This document shows positions 36,506 to 44,132 of a DNA stretch of 44,132 nucleotides, one piece after another. The stretch spans positions 1 through 44,132 of the forward strand of contig CABXNH010000007.1 in assembly GCA_902513495.1 (NCBI GenBank). Reading direction: 5' to 3'. Source of the DNA: an uncultured Gammaproteobacteria bacterium. GTDB taxonomy: Bacteria; Pseudomonadota; Gammaproteobacteria; PS1; Pseudothioglobaceae. A program made the position numbers and the translations under genes. The notes under the pieces were generated by a model that saw only the letters and a program-made list of their open reading frames with translations, made no database searches and had not been told where the DNA came from. Position 1 is the first letter of the stretch, and each line of letters begins with the position of its first letter.

Positions 36506-37732
36506 ATGTCAAAAAGTTTGCATGATAGAGCATTAGCCTATCACAAAGAGGGTGGGCCTGGAAAGCTTGATGTAACATCCCACAAAAAACTTGATAATGA
36601 CCAGGATCTTAGTTTGGCATACAGCCCAGGTGTTGCTGCACCGGTCAGAGAAATTGTTAAAGATCCGGGCAATGTATACCAGTACACAATTAAGGGTAAT
36701 TTGGTAGCTGTTATTACTGATGGGTCAGCGGTTTTAGGACTTGGAAATGTTGGACCTTTAGCTTCAAAGCCGGTTATGGAAGGAAAAGCTGTCTTATTTA
36801 AGCATTTTGCAGGTATTAATGTCTTCAATATAGAGCTTGATACTCAAGATGTTGATGAAATAGTTAACACGATAAAGAACATTGCACCCACTTTTGGCGG
36901 AATCAATTTGGAAGATATTTCTGCACCTAGGTGCTTTGAAATTGAGGAGCGATTAATCGAAGAGCTAGATATCCCTGTTTTTCATGATGATCAGCACGGA
37001 ACTGCAATTATTGTTGCATCAGGACTTTTAAATGCTCTTGAAATTCAAGGAAAATCAATGACATCTGCTAAGATTGTGGTTGCTGGTGGTGGCTCTGCTG
37101 GCATTGCAACTTTAGATTTATTACTAAACCTAGGATTTAAAAAAGAAAATATGATTCTGGTTGATCGAAGGGGCGTCGTTTCCAACGAACAAATTAGTAT
37201 AGTAAATAAATATAAAGCAGCTTTTGCAGTGGATACAGATAAAAAAACGCTAGAAGATGCTTTAGATGGCGTAGATGTTTTTATTGGTGTTGCTAGAGGC
37301 AATCTTGTTACAAAAAAAATGGTTAAATCGATGGCTAAAAACCCAATCATTTTTGCTCTATCTAATCCTGACCCAGAGATCTCAGTCGAAGATGTCTTTG
37401 CTTGCAGAGATGATGCAGTAATGGCAACCGGTAGGAGTGATTTTCCAAATCAGGTTAATAATGTACTAGGATTTCCTTATATTTTTAGAGGCGCGTTAGA
37501 TGCTAATTCCAAGATTATCAATACTGAAATGAAGGTTGCAGCTGTTCACGCGATTAAAGATTTAGCGAAGCTTCCTGTGCCTCAATCATTATTAGAGATT
37601 TATCAAGTGGATGAGCTCAGTTTTGGTAAAGATTATTTCATTCCAAAACCTTTTGATCCGAGACTCATTGACCTGATTCCAAAAGCTATTTTTGATGCCG
37701 CAGTAAAGAGCGGAGTATCTCGCTTAAAATAA
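36506..37732 (+). CDS. maeB: malic enzyme, single-domain
   Basis: Oxidative decarboxylation of malate to pyruvate, probably NADP-linked. The 408-residue protein has LAYSPGVAAPVREI, DGSAVLGLGNVGP, INLEDISAPRCF, VFHDDQHGTAII and the nucleotide motif VVAGGGSAGIATLDLL. E. coli MaeB carries an extra C-terminal phosphotransacetylase-like half (total about 759 residues); this one stops after the catalytic part, like short bacterial malic enzymes. It lies 29 bp after mdh, probably one operon. Confidence 0.93.
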   Translation: MSKSLHDRALAYHKEGGPGKLDVTSHKKLDNDQDLSLAYSPGVAAPVREIVKDPGNVYQYTIKGNLVAVITDGSAVLGLGNVGPLASKPVMEGKAVLFKHFAGINVFNIELDTQDVDEIVNTIKNIAPTFGGINLEDISAPRCFEIEERLIEELDIPVFHDDQHGTAIIVASGLLNALEIQGKSMTSAKIVVAGGGSAGIATLDLLLNLGFKKENMILVDRRGVVSNEQISIVNKYKAAFAVDTDKKTLEDALDGVDVFIGVARGNLVTKKMVKSMAKNPIIFALSNPDPEISVEDVFACRDDAVMATGRSDFPNQVNNVLGFPYIFRGALDANSKIINTEMKVAAVHAIKDLAKLPVPQSLLEIYQVDELSFGKDYFIPKPFDPRLIDLIPKAIFDAAVKSGVSRLK

Positions 37733-37767
37733 TCATTTTTGTACCCCATATTTAGCTTATTTAATCC

Positions 37768-37796
37768 TTGCTAAGCAGAATTAGTTATGGGATAAT
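37768..37796 (+). promoter_or_regulatory. promoter of the tRNA-tuf block
   Basis: TTGCTA (37768-37773), 17-bp spacer, GATAAT (37791-37796), 16 bp upstream of tRNA-Tyr. It probably transcribes the three tRNAs and tuf together, as in E. coli thrU-tufB. Confidence 0.75.
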
Positions 37797-37812
37797 GTCT
37801 GATTGTTTTTTT

Positions 37813-37897
37813 GGAGGGGTGGCCGAGTGGTTAAAGGCGACGGACTGTAAATCCGTTCTCTCTGAGTACGTTGGTTCGAATCCAACTCCCTCCACCA
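37813..37897 (+). tRNA. tRNA-Tyr (anticodon GUA)
   Basis: Class II tRNA with long variable arm. Acceptor GGAGGGG pairs with TCCCTCC; anticodon stem ACGGA/TCCGT encloses CTGTAAA giving GUA; the T loop is GGTTCGAATCC; CCA is encoded. First gene of a Tyr-Gly-Thr-tuf block. Confidence 0.97.
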
Positions 37898-37916
37898 GAG
37901 AAAAAAAAAGGAAATT

Positions 37917-37990
37917 GCGGGTGTCGTATATTGGTATTACCTTAGCCTTCCAAGCTAATGAGGTGGGTTCGATTCCCATCACCCGCTCCA
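37917..37990 (+). tRNA. tRNA-Gly (anticodon UCC)
   Basis: Acceptor GCGGGTG pairs with CACCCGC, anticodon stem TTAGC/GCTAA encloses CTTCCAA giving UCC, T loop GGTTCGATTCC, encoded CCA. Lies 19 bp after tRNA-Tyr. Confidence 0.97.
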
Positions 37991-38005
37991 AGTGGTTAGG
38001 ACTGT

Positions 38006-38081
<76 letters not shown>

Positions 38082-38112
38082 CTTTAATTTGAATGTATAC
38101 AGGGGATTAAAA

Positions 38113-39303
38113 ATGGCAAAAGAAAAATTTGAAAGAACCAAACCACATGTGAATGTGGGAACGATTGGTCACGTTGACCATGGTAAAACGACTTTAACTG
38201 CAGCCCTTACTAAGGTGATGGCTGAAGCCCGTGGCGGTGAGTTCAAGGATTACGCAGATATTGATAATGCTCCTGAAGAAAGAGAGCGTGGTATCACTAT
38301 CTCAACAGCACACGTCGAGTACGAGTCAGAAGCTCGTCACTACGCACACGTTGACTGTCCGGGACACGCTGACTATGTGAAGAACATGATTACAGGTGCA
38401 GCCCAGATGGACGGCGCTATTATCGTCATCGCTGCAACGGATGGACCAATGGCTCAAACACGTGAGCACATTCTATTGTCTCGTCAGGTTGGTGTTCCAT
38501 ACATTGTTGTTTACATGAACAAAGCGGACATGGTTGACGACGAAGAGCTTGTCGAGCTTGTTGAAATGGAAATCCGTGAGCTTCTAACAGAATATGAATT
38601 CCCAGGTGATGACACACCTGTTGTTTTTGGTTCAGCACTCAAAGCACTCGAGGGTGACACATCAGATATCGGTGTTCCTTCAATCATGAGGTTGGTTGAA
38701 GCATTAGACACTTATATCCCAACACCAGAGCGTGATACTGATAAGACATTCCTGATGCCAATTGAGGACGTGTTCTCAATCTCAGGTCGTGGTACTGTTG
38801 TAACAGGTCGTATCGAGCGTGGCGTTGTAAACGTTGGTGATGAAATCGAAATCGTAGGTATTAAAGACACTCAGTTGACTACATGTACGGGTGTTGAAAT
38901 GTTTAGAAAGTTGCTTGACTCAGGTGAAGCAGGTGATAACGTTGGTGTTCTTCTTCGTGGTACCAAGCGTGAAGAAGTTGAGCGTGGTCAAGTACTCGCT
39001 AAGAAAGGTACGATCAACCCGCACACTAAGTTTGAAGCTGAAGTCTATATCTTAAGCAAAGAAGAAGGTGGCCGTCATACGCCATTCTTCAACAACTATC
39101 GTCCACAGTTCTACTTCAGAACAACAGACGTTACTGGCGCAGTTGAATTACCATCAGGTACTGAAATGGTGATGCCAGGTGACAATGTGAAGATGACAGT
39201 TGAGTTGCTTGCTCCGATTGCAATGGAAGAAGGTTTAAGATTTGCAATTAGAGAAGGCGGACGCACGGTAGGTGCTGGAGTCGTCTCGAAGATTACTAAT
39301 TAA
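38113..39303 (+). CDS. tuf: elongation factor Tu
   Basis: GTPase that brings aminoacyl-tRNA to the ribosome. The start at 38113 gives [20 protein letters not shown], the usual N-terminus; the frame stays open for eight codons upstream, but these belong to the tRNA-tuf spacer. The 396-residue protein has G1 [10 protein letters not shown], switch [14 protein letters not shown], and NKADMVDD. Codon use is more biased than in neighbouring genes (many CGT, GGT, GAC and ATC codons), as expected of a very highly expressed gene. Terminator follows. Confidence 0.99.
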   Translation: MAKEKFERTKPHVNVGTIGHVDHGKTTLTAALTKVMAEARGGEFKDYADIDNAPEERERGITISTAHVEYESEARHYAHVDCPGHADYVKNMITGAAQMDGAIIVIAATDGPMAQTREHILLSRQVGVPYIVVYMNKADMVDDEELVELVEMEIRELLTEYEFPGDDTPVVFGSALKALEGDTSDIGVPSIMRLVEALDTYIPTPERDTDKTFLMPIEDVFSISGRGTVVTGRIERGVVNVGDEIEIVGIKDTQLTTCTGVEMFRKLLDSGEAGDNVGVLLRGTKREEVERGQVLAKKGTINPHTKFEAEVYILSKEEGGRHTPFFNNYRPQFYFRTTDVTGAVELPSGTEMVMPGDNVKMTVELLAPIAMEEGLRFAIREGGRTVGAGVVSKITN

Positions 39304-39318
39304 AAGTATTAAAGGTAA

Positions 39319-39346
39319 GGGGCTACTCATGAGTAGCCCCTTTTTA
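39319..39346 (+). terminator. intrinsic terminator of tuf
   Basis: GGGGCTAC (39319-39326), 6-base centre TCATGA and GTAGCCCC (39333-39340) form a perfect palindrome followed by TTTTTA. It separates tuf from tRNA-Trp. Confidence 0.92.
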
Positions 39347-39359
39347 GGATTTGATATAT

Positions 39360-39435
39360 AGGCAAGTGGCTCAATTGGTAGAGTAGTGGTCTCCAAAACC
39401 ATTGGTTGGGGGTTCGAGTCCCTCCTTGCCTGCCA
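39360..39435 (+). tRNA. tRNA-Trp (anticodon CCA)
   Basis: Acceptor AGGCAAG pairs with CTTGCCT, the anticodon stem GTGGT/ACCAT encloses CTCCAAA giving CCA, T loop GGTTCGAGTCC, CCA encoded. It sits between tuf and secE as in E. coli relatives, 15 bp ahead of the secE start. Confidence 0.97.
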
Positions 39436-39450
39436 AATTAAAGGATATAT

Positions 39451-39834
39451 GTGGCTAAACAAATAGACAATTTAAAGAGTGGTTCTGATCAATGGAAAAC
39501 TATCCTGGCAGTTGTTGTAGTTATTGCTACACTTGCTTTGTATTATGTAAACCCTCTCAATTTCAATTCACTGACTAAGGTACTTATAACTCTTGCGTTA
39601 TTTGTTGTTGCAGGTGGAATATTTATTAAATCTAACCAAGGTGATACCTTTATACATTTTTTGAAAGAGACACGTATAGAGCTTAGAAAGGTAGTTTGGC
39701 CTACAAGAGAAGAGACATTGAAAACAACTGGAATCATTATGATTGCAGTCGTTGTGGTGGCAATTTTCCTTTGGATTGTGGATGCATTCTTTACCTGGGG
39801 TGTTCAGTCAATTTCTTCAATTAACATATTTTAA
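39451..39834 (+). CDS. secE: preprotein translocase subunit SecE
   Basis: Component of the SecYEG channel. GTG start with AAAGGA upstream. The 127 residues have three membrane helices (about 18-35, 43-60, 93-113), the E. coli-type long form, with the conserved cytoplasmic segment FLKETRIELRKVVWPTREE before the last helix. It starts the secE-nusG-rplK-rplA unit. Confidence 0.97.
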   Translation: MAKQIDNLKSGSDQWKTILAVVVVIATLALYYVNPLNFNSLTKVLITLALFVVAGGIFIKSNQGDTFIHFLKETRIELRKVVWPTREETLKTTGIIMIAVVVVAIFLWIVDAFFTWGVQSISSINIF

Positions 39835-39847
39835 GTAAAGGATTTTC

Positions 39848-40381
39848 ATGTCTAAGAATTGGTTTGTAATCCATGCAAGAAGCGGCTATGAGGCGAAAGT
39901 AAAGTTAGCCATCGAGGAAGCTGTTGCTAGGGAAGGAATAGAGGACTTGGTTGGCGAGATATTGATTCCTACTGAGCAAGTTGTCGAACTTAAAGGTGGA
40001 AAGAAAAAAGAAACTGAGCGCAAATTTTTTCCAGGTTACATGCTCATTAAGATGGAACTAACAGAACCAAGTTGGTTATTAGTTAAGAATACAAACAATG
40101 TTATTGGTTTTATTGGTGGATCTTCAGGAAAGCCCTCTCCAATTACTCAGAGAGAGGTAGATAGAATTTTTGCTCGTGTTCAAGAGGGAGCAGATAAACC
40201 TAAACCCAAGGTTGCATTTCAACCTGGTGAAGAAGTTCTTGTTATTGATGGTCCATTCAATGAGTTTAATGGAACTGTTGAAAGCGTGAATTATGAAAAA
40301 AGTTTGCTGACAGTAGAGGTTTTAATTTTTGGTCGAACTACTGCAGTTGAATTAGAGTTTTCTCAAGTGGAGAAAACATAA
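39848..40381 (+). CDS. nusG: transcription termination/antitermination protein NusG
   Basis: Binds RNA polymerase, reduces pausing and couples it to Rho or the ribosome. The 177-residue protein has WFVIHARSGYEAKV at the N-terminal domain, FFPGYMLIKMEL, and the C-terminal KOW domain (FQPGEEVLVIDGPFNEFNGTV). 13 bp after secE. Confidence 0.98.
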   Translation: MSKNWFVIHARSGYEAKVKLAIEEAVAREGIEDLVGEILIPTEQVVELKGGKKKETERKFFPGYMLIKMELTEPSWLLVKNTNNVIGFIGGSSGKPSPITQREVDRIFARVQEGADKPKPKVAFQPGEEVLVIDGPFNEFNGTVESVNYEKSLLTVEVLIFGRTTAVELEFSQVEKT

Positions 40382-40384
40382 CAC

Positions 40385-40446
40385 AACCCATTGGGTTAAT
40401 TTGTTAACGGGGAGCTTGATAGGCGTTTGTACCCATAGGAGATAAA
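40385..40446 (+). promoter_or_regulatory. rplK leader, probable L1 autoregulatory site
   Basis: Between nusG and rplK, a small hairpin AACCC-ATT-GGGTT (40385-40397) is followed by GGGGAGC (40409-40415), TTGATAGGCG and ACCC (40431-40434), close to the ATG. A GGGGAGC element pairing towards ACCC just upstream of rplK resembles the L1-binding site of the L11 operon leader. L1 would then repress rplK-rplA translation. Confidence 0.5.
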
Positions 40447-40875
40447 ATGGCAAAAAAAATTGAGTCATATATAAAACTGCAGGTCCCTGCGGCAGAAGCT
40501 AACCCATCGCCACCAGTTGGACCAGCGTTAGGTCAGCATGGTGTCAATATCATGGACTTTTGTAAGGCATTCAATGCCCAAACACAAGAGCTTGATAAAG
40601 GCATGCCTGTTCCAGTAATTATTACTGTTTACAATGATAGAAGCTTCACATTTGTAACTAAAACACCTCCTGCAGCAGTCCTTCTTAGAAAAGTGACTGG
40701 CATTGAAAAAGGAAGCGGTGAGCCTCATATTAATAAAGTTGGTACAGTAACTCGTGCACAACTTGAGGAAGTTGCAAATATTAAAATGAAAGATTTAAAT
40801 GCGAATGATTTAGATGCTGCTGTCCAAATCGTTGCCGGAACTGCCCGTTCTATGGGCCTTGTGGTGGAGGGTTAA
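40447..40875 (+). CDS. rplK: 50S ribosomal protein L11
   Basis: Builds the GTPase-associated centre with 23S rRNA helices 43/44. The 142 residues are the exact E. coli length, with [35 protein letters not shown]-type sequence (key residues Pro-rich [16 protein letters not shown]), and [11 protein letters not shown] at the end. One base overlaps with the first possible rplA ATG. Confidence 0.99.
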   Translation: MAKKIESYIKLQVPAAEANPSPPVGPALGQHGVNIMDFCKAFNAQTQELDKGMPVPVIITVYNDRSFTFVTKTPPAAVLLRKVTGIEKGSGEPHINKVGTVTRAQLEEVANIKMKDLNANDLDAAVQIVAGTARSMGLVVEG

Positions 40876-40877
40876 TG

Positions 40878-41573
40878 ATGGCTAGTTTAACGAAAAATCA
40901 AAAAGTGAACATATCAAAAATTAAAGAAGGCGAAAAGTACAAAATTTCTGATGCTTTAGCGCTAGTTAAAGAATGCGCAACTGCAAAATTTGACGAGTCT
41001 GTTGATGTCAGTATCAATTTGGGAATTGACACTAAAAAATCTGATCAAACAGTCCGTGGAGCTGTTGTTCTTCCTAATGGAACGGGCAAGGTTGTCCGTG
41101 TTGCAGTGTTTACTCAGGGTGATAACGTTCAAAAAGCGACCGATGCAGGCGCAGATATTGTGGGGATGGATGATTTAATGAAAACGATGCAAGATGGAGA
41201 TTTGAACTATGACGTTGTTATAGCCTCTCCAGATGCAATGGGAGTCGTTGGAAGATTAGGACAAGTTCTAGGGCCTCGAGGTTTGATGCCTAATCCTAAA
41301 GTAGGAACTGTGACTCCTGATGTTGCAACAGCGGTTAAAAATGCAAAAGCAGGACAGGTGCGCTATCGAGCTGATAAGTCTGGAATTGTTCATGCTGGTG
41401 TTGGTAAAGCTTCTTTCGATGTCAAAGCATTAGAAGAAAATGTAACTGCTCTAATAGATGCTCTTAAGAAAGCAAAACCGAGCTCAGCGAAAGGTGTGTA
41501 CTTTAAAAAAATTAGTGTTTCTTCAACGATGGGCCCAGGCTTGAGTGTTGATGGAGCGAGTGTAGATATTTAA
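40878..41573 (+). CDS. rplA: 50S ribosomal protein L1
   Basis: Forms the L1 stalk and represses its own operon. Start at the second of two consecutive ATGs (40878), which gives MASLTKNQK and a proper distance from the GGAGGG site; the first ATG (40875) overlaps the rplK stop. 231 residues with [33 protein letters not shown] and [19 protein letters not shown]. Confidence 0.98.
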   Translation: MASLTKNQKVNISKIKEGEKYKISDALALVKECATAKFDESVDVSINLGIDTKKSDQTVRGAVVLPNGTGKVVRVAVFTQGDNVQKATDAGADIVGMDDLMKTMQDGDLNYDVVIASPDAMGVVGRLGQVLGPRGLMPNPKVGTVTPDVATAVKNAKAGQVRYRADKSGIVHAGVGKASFDVKALEENVTALIDALKKAKPSSAKGVYFKKISVSSTMGPGLSVDGASVDI

Positions 41574-41585
41574 ATAGATTTAACT

Positions 41586-41789
41586 ACTGATAATTAATTT
41601 ATCAGTTATGAATTCTTTGGGCGACAAGGTTACTTGTTTAGCCTCAAAGACCATAGGTGTGATGAGCTGCTAGCAGTTAATTACTTAATAAATTGATCCT
41701 TCAATTTGCCTATGTAGAGGGTATGGAAATACCTTGTGGCGAAAGTTGTAATTTTATAGCTTTCTTTTTTTAATTGTTCAGGAGAGACT
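41586..41789 (+). promoter_or_regulatory. rplJ leader (L10 autoregulatory region)
   Basis: The 216-base gap before rplJ contains a perfect hairpin ACTGATAA...TTATCAGT (41586-41606), then TCTTTG (41613-41618) that can pair with CAAAGA near 41645, and further structured segments. A long structured leader before rplJ-rplL is normal, binding L10(L12)4 to repress translation. I infer the function from position and structure; no gene is seen here. Confidence 0.55.
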
Positions 41790-42311
41790 ATGGCTCTTAA
41801 TTTTGAAGCAAAAAAAGCAGTTGTCGAACAGGTTAATGCAGTCGCTATAGGTGCTGTATCTGTTGGTGCTGCTGAGTATCGTGGATTGAATGTTGAACAA
41901 ATGACTAACTTACGAAGCGCTGCTATTGAAGCAGATGTTTCTTTGCGTGTAGTTAAAAATACACTAGCAAAGAGAGCGTTAGCAGAGACAGGATGTGAAT
42001 GTATCTTGCCTGTCTTAAGTGGACCGGTTATCTTGGGTTTTTCACAAGAAGATCCGGGCGCTGTTGCGCGCGTTTTTCGTGACTTTATTAAAGAAAATAA
42101 AGACTTAGTCGTTAAAGGTTTGGGAGTATCCGGAGAGTTTGTTGATGCAGATCAACTTAAGCGAATCGCGAGCCTTCCAACTAAAGATCAAGCAATCAGT
42201 ATGTTGATGGCGTTGATGCTTGCACCAACAGAGAAATTAGTGAGAACTCTAAATGAAGTTCCTACCAAGTTAACTCGAGTTGTGGCGGCTGTGCGTGATC
42301 AAAAACAATAA
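41790..42311 (+). CDS. rplJ: 50S ribosomal protein L10
   Basis: Base of the L7/L12 stalk. 173 residues with the family start [19 protein letters not shown], then [26 protein letters not shown], and a C-terminal helix ([19 protein letters not shown]) that binds L12 dimers. AGGAGAG ribosome site. Followed by rplL after 24 bp. Confidence 0.98.
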   Translation: MALNFEAKKAVVEQVNAVAIGAVSVGAAEYRGLNVEQMTNLRSAAIEADVSLRVVKNTLAKRALAETGCECILPVLSGPVILGFSQEDPGAVARVFRDFIKENKDLVVKGLGVSGEFVDADQLKRIASLPTKDQAISMLMALMLAPTEKLVRTLNEVPTKLTRVVAAVRDQKQ

Positions 42312-42335
42312 TAATTATATAGAGGAGTAAATATC

Positions 42336-42716
42336 ATGGCGAAATTAAGTAACGAAGATATTTTAGGTGCAATTGCAGACATGTCTGTAATGGATGTTGT
42401 TGAGTTGGTTTCAGCAATGGAAGAAAAATTTGGCGTTTCTGCAGCAGCAGTTGCAGCAGCACCAGTAGCAGCCCCAGCAGAAGCTGGTGCAGCAGCTGAA
42501 GAAAAGACTGAATTTGATGTAATGCTAACAAGCTTTGGCGACAAGAAAGTTGCTGTCATTAAAGCTGTTCGTAGTATTACAAGTTTAGGTCTTAAGGAAG
42601 CAAAAGATCTTGTTGAAAGTGCTCCAGCAGCGGTTAAAGAAGGTGCATCAAAAGCGGAAGCTGATGATATCCAAAAGCAGCTTGAAGAGGCTGGCGCTAG
42701 CGTAGAACTTAAGTAA
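42336..42716 (+). CDS. rplL: 50S ribosomal protein L7/L12
   Basis: Stalk protein recruiting translation GTPases. 126 residues: N-terminal dimerisation helices ([23 protein letters not shown]), an Ala/Pro-rich hinge (about residues 33-50), and the C-terminal domain with [20 protein letters not shown] and [18 protein letters not shown] precedes the ATG. Confidence 0.99.
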   Translation: MAKLSNEDILGAIADMSVMDVVELVSAMEEKFGVSAAAVAAAPVAAPAEAGAAAEEKTEFDVMLTSFGDKKVAVIKAVRSITSLGLKEAKDLVESAPAAVKEGASKAEADDIQKQLEEAGASVELK

Positions 42717-42734
42717 TTTGTTCAATGCAAAAAA

Positions 42735-42768
42735 CCAAAATCCCCAAAAGGGGATTTTGGTGTTTTTA
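42735..42768 (+). terminator. attenuator/terminator between rplL and rpoB
   Basis: CCAAAATCCCC (42735-42745), loop AAAA, GGGGATTTTGG (42750-42760), then TGTTTTTATT. The perfect 11-bp stem should end most ribosomal-protein transcripts while letting some reach rpoB, as the rplL-rpoB attenuator does in E. coli. Confidence 0.85.
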
Positions 42769-42815
42769 TTCAAAAGTAATTTTGAAAACAATTTGGTGAT
42801 TAATACGGGGCATTC

Positions 42816-44132
42816 ATGACATATTCATTTACAGAAAAAAAACGTATCAGAAATAATTTTGGAACAAGAGAATCGATTCTTAAAGAGCCAGATTTATTGT
42901 CTATTCAAATTAATTCATTTAATACCTTTATTCAAGAGGGAGCGGTCGAAAAAGAAAACATTGGCCTTCACTTAGTTTTTCAATCTGTATTTCCAATTAC
43001 AGCCCTGAATGGATATGCAGAAATTGAATACTTAGATTATGAGCTTCAAGAGCCAAAATACAATGTCAAAGAATGTAAGCTTAGAGGTGTTACCTATGCT
43101 GCAACACTTCAGGTTAAGCTTAATCTCGTTCTTTTTGATAAGAATGGCTCCAATTTAAAGAAAAAACGTCGCGTTAAGCAAGTAATTGAGGAAAGTGTCT
43201 ATCTTGGCCAACTTCCGCTCATGACTGATACGGGTACTTTTGTTATCAATGGTACAGAGCGTGTAGTCGTCTCTCAACTTCATCGTTCACCAGGCGTTAT
43301 TTTTGAGCACGATAAGGGAAAGACTCACTCTTCAGGAAAAATATTATTTTCTTCACGTGTGATTCCATACCGTGGCTCATGGCTAGATTTTGAATTTGAT
43401 CATCACGAACATTTATTTGTTCGAATAGATAGAAGGAGGAAGCTCCCTGTTACGACTCTGCTTCGTGCTATGGGGCAGTCAACTAATGACATTATTGATA
43501 CTTTCTTTGATCATATTTCAGTGAAGATGAAATCTAAATCATGTGATTTAGTTATCAAGCCAGAGCTTTTAAGAGGAATTATTGCTGAATTTGATATCAA
43601 AATTGGTAAGGATGTTGTCGTTGAGCAAGGCCGTAGAATTACTGCTAAGCATGTTAAGATGCTTAAAGCTGCAAAAGTTGACTCAATCAATGCACCACTA
43701 GAATACTTGATTGGAAAAGTTATCTCTTCAGATATAGTTGATACAGATACCGGTGAAATCTTACTGGCTGCCAATACCTTAATATCGGAAGAATCGATAG
43801 AGGTTCTAGCTGCCACTAAAATTAAGAAAATTAACATTATTTATATTAATGATGCTGAGAATGGTATATACATTTCAGATACATTGCGTTTGGATGAATT
43901 GCAGACAGAGATCGAAGCGCGCATGTCTATTTACCACGTAATGAGACCGGGTGAGCCTGCGACGGAAGATGCAGTTAACGCGCTTTTTTCAAATTTATTC
44001 TTTAACAATGATAGATATGACCTCTCAAAAGTTGGTCGTATGAAATTAAATAGACGTTTAGGGATCGAAAGTGAAACCGGTGAGCACGTTCTAACGCATG
44101 ATGACATTATTAATGTCATCAAAAAACTCATT
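42816..44132 (+). CDS. rpoB: RNA polymerase beta subunit, N-terminal part
   Basis: The frame opens at ATG 42816 (GGGG ribosome site) and runs for 439 codons to the right edge without a stop, so the gene continues beyond the window. Family segments: SFTEKKRIRNNFG at the start, YLGQLPLMTDTGTFVINGTERVVVSQLHRSPG (here in part), IPYRGSWLDFEFD, and MKLNRRLGIE near the end. The rifampicin-binding region lies beyond the edge. Confidence 0.98.
   Translation, partial: MTYSFTEKKRIRNNFGTRESILKEPDLLSIQINSFNTFIQEGAVEKENIGLHLVFQSVFPITALNGYAEIEYLDYELQEPKYNVKECKLRGVTYAATLQVKLNLVLFDKNGSNLKKKRRVKQVIEESVYLGQLPLMTDTGTFVINGTERVVVSQLHRSPGVIFEHDKGKTHSSGKILFSSRVIPYRGSWLDFEFDHHEHLFVRIDRRRKLPVTTLLRAMGQSTNDIIDTFFDHISVKMKSKSCDLVIKPELLRGIIAEFDIKIGKDVVVEQGRRITAKHVKMLKAAKVDSINAPLEYLIGKVISSDIVDTDTGEILLAANTLISEESIEVLAATKIKKINIIYINDAENGIYISDTLRLDELQTEIEARMSIYHVMRPGEPATEDAVNALFSNLFFNNDRYDLSKVGRMKLNRRLGIESETGEHVLTHDDIINVIKKLI

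Noticed and set aside
42299-42559. Minus-strand frame rich in Ala/Thr opposite rplL
   Set aside because: Antisense shadow of the Ala-rich hinge codons of L7/L12.

Overview
The window is an ordinary-looking, A+T-rich stretch of a gammaproteobacterial chromosome. Gene content fits a small-genome marine lineage, most likely the SUP05 / Candidatus Thioglobus (Arctic96BD-19) group. That placement is inferred from the mix of gammaproteobacterial housekeeping genes (hda, dapA-bamC, ccmF, the tRNA-Tyr/Gly/Thr-tuf block), very short intergenic gaps and a trimethylamine monooxygenase gene; it was not tested by a search. I see no insertion sequence, integrase, CRISPR array or prophage.

Layout. 1-776: 3' part of an alanine-rich coiled-coil repeat gene. 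796-2078 (minus): pyrH-frr. 2164-4980: uvrA. 4984-7285 (minus): purM-purN-DUF3108. 7340-9960: pgsA-hda-cysG. 10025-10475: tRNA-Leu and a frameshifted small gene. 10476-18971: ccmF-ccmI-dapE-trmD, then dapA-bamC and a divergent NAD-dependent DNA ligase. 18984-21549: glnK-amtB and an ANTAR regulator. 21556-24729 (minus): hisI-hisE, prfB, rpsO and a LpxL-type acyltransferase. 24772-26598: dnaG. 26595-30136 (minus): a short division cluster, mraZ-rsmH-ftsL-ftsI. 30325-31665: tmm. 31803-37732: a small helical protein, a b558-type succinate:quinone oxidoreductase (sdhCAB), mdh and a single-domain malic enzyme. 37813-44132: tRNA-Tyr, -Gly, -Thr, tuf, tRNA-Trp, secE, nusG, rplKAJL and the start of rpoB.

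The most interesting part is the nitrogen locus at 18984-21549. The leader of glnK holds two consecutive intrinsic terminators. Each is preceded by a pair of hairpins with six-base loops carrying A at loop position 1 and G at position 4, the signature of RNA targets of ANTAR antiterminators. In both modules the 3' arm of the second hairpin overlaps the 5' arm of the terminator. An ANTAR-domain protein is encoded just downstream of amtB. Its receiver domain has Asn where the phospho-acceptor Asp should be, and the PII protein has Phe at the uridylylated position 51. I infer a nitrogen switch working by tandem transcription attenuation, apparently without the usual covalent modifications.

Other points: a LpxL-like enzyme lacking the catalytic acidic residue of its HX4(D/E) dyad; a release factor 2 with no programmed frameshift and an SPY instead of SPF tripeptide; a four-box MraZ operator with exact 10-bp spacing; ccmF-ccmI without ccmG/ccmH; and 20-bp direct repeats upstream of the sdh operon.
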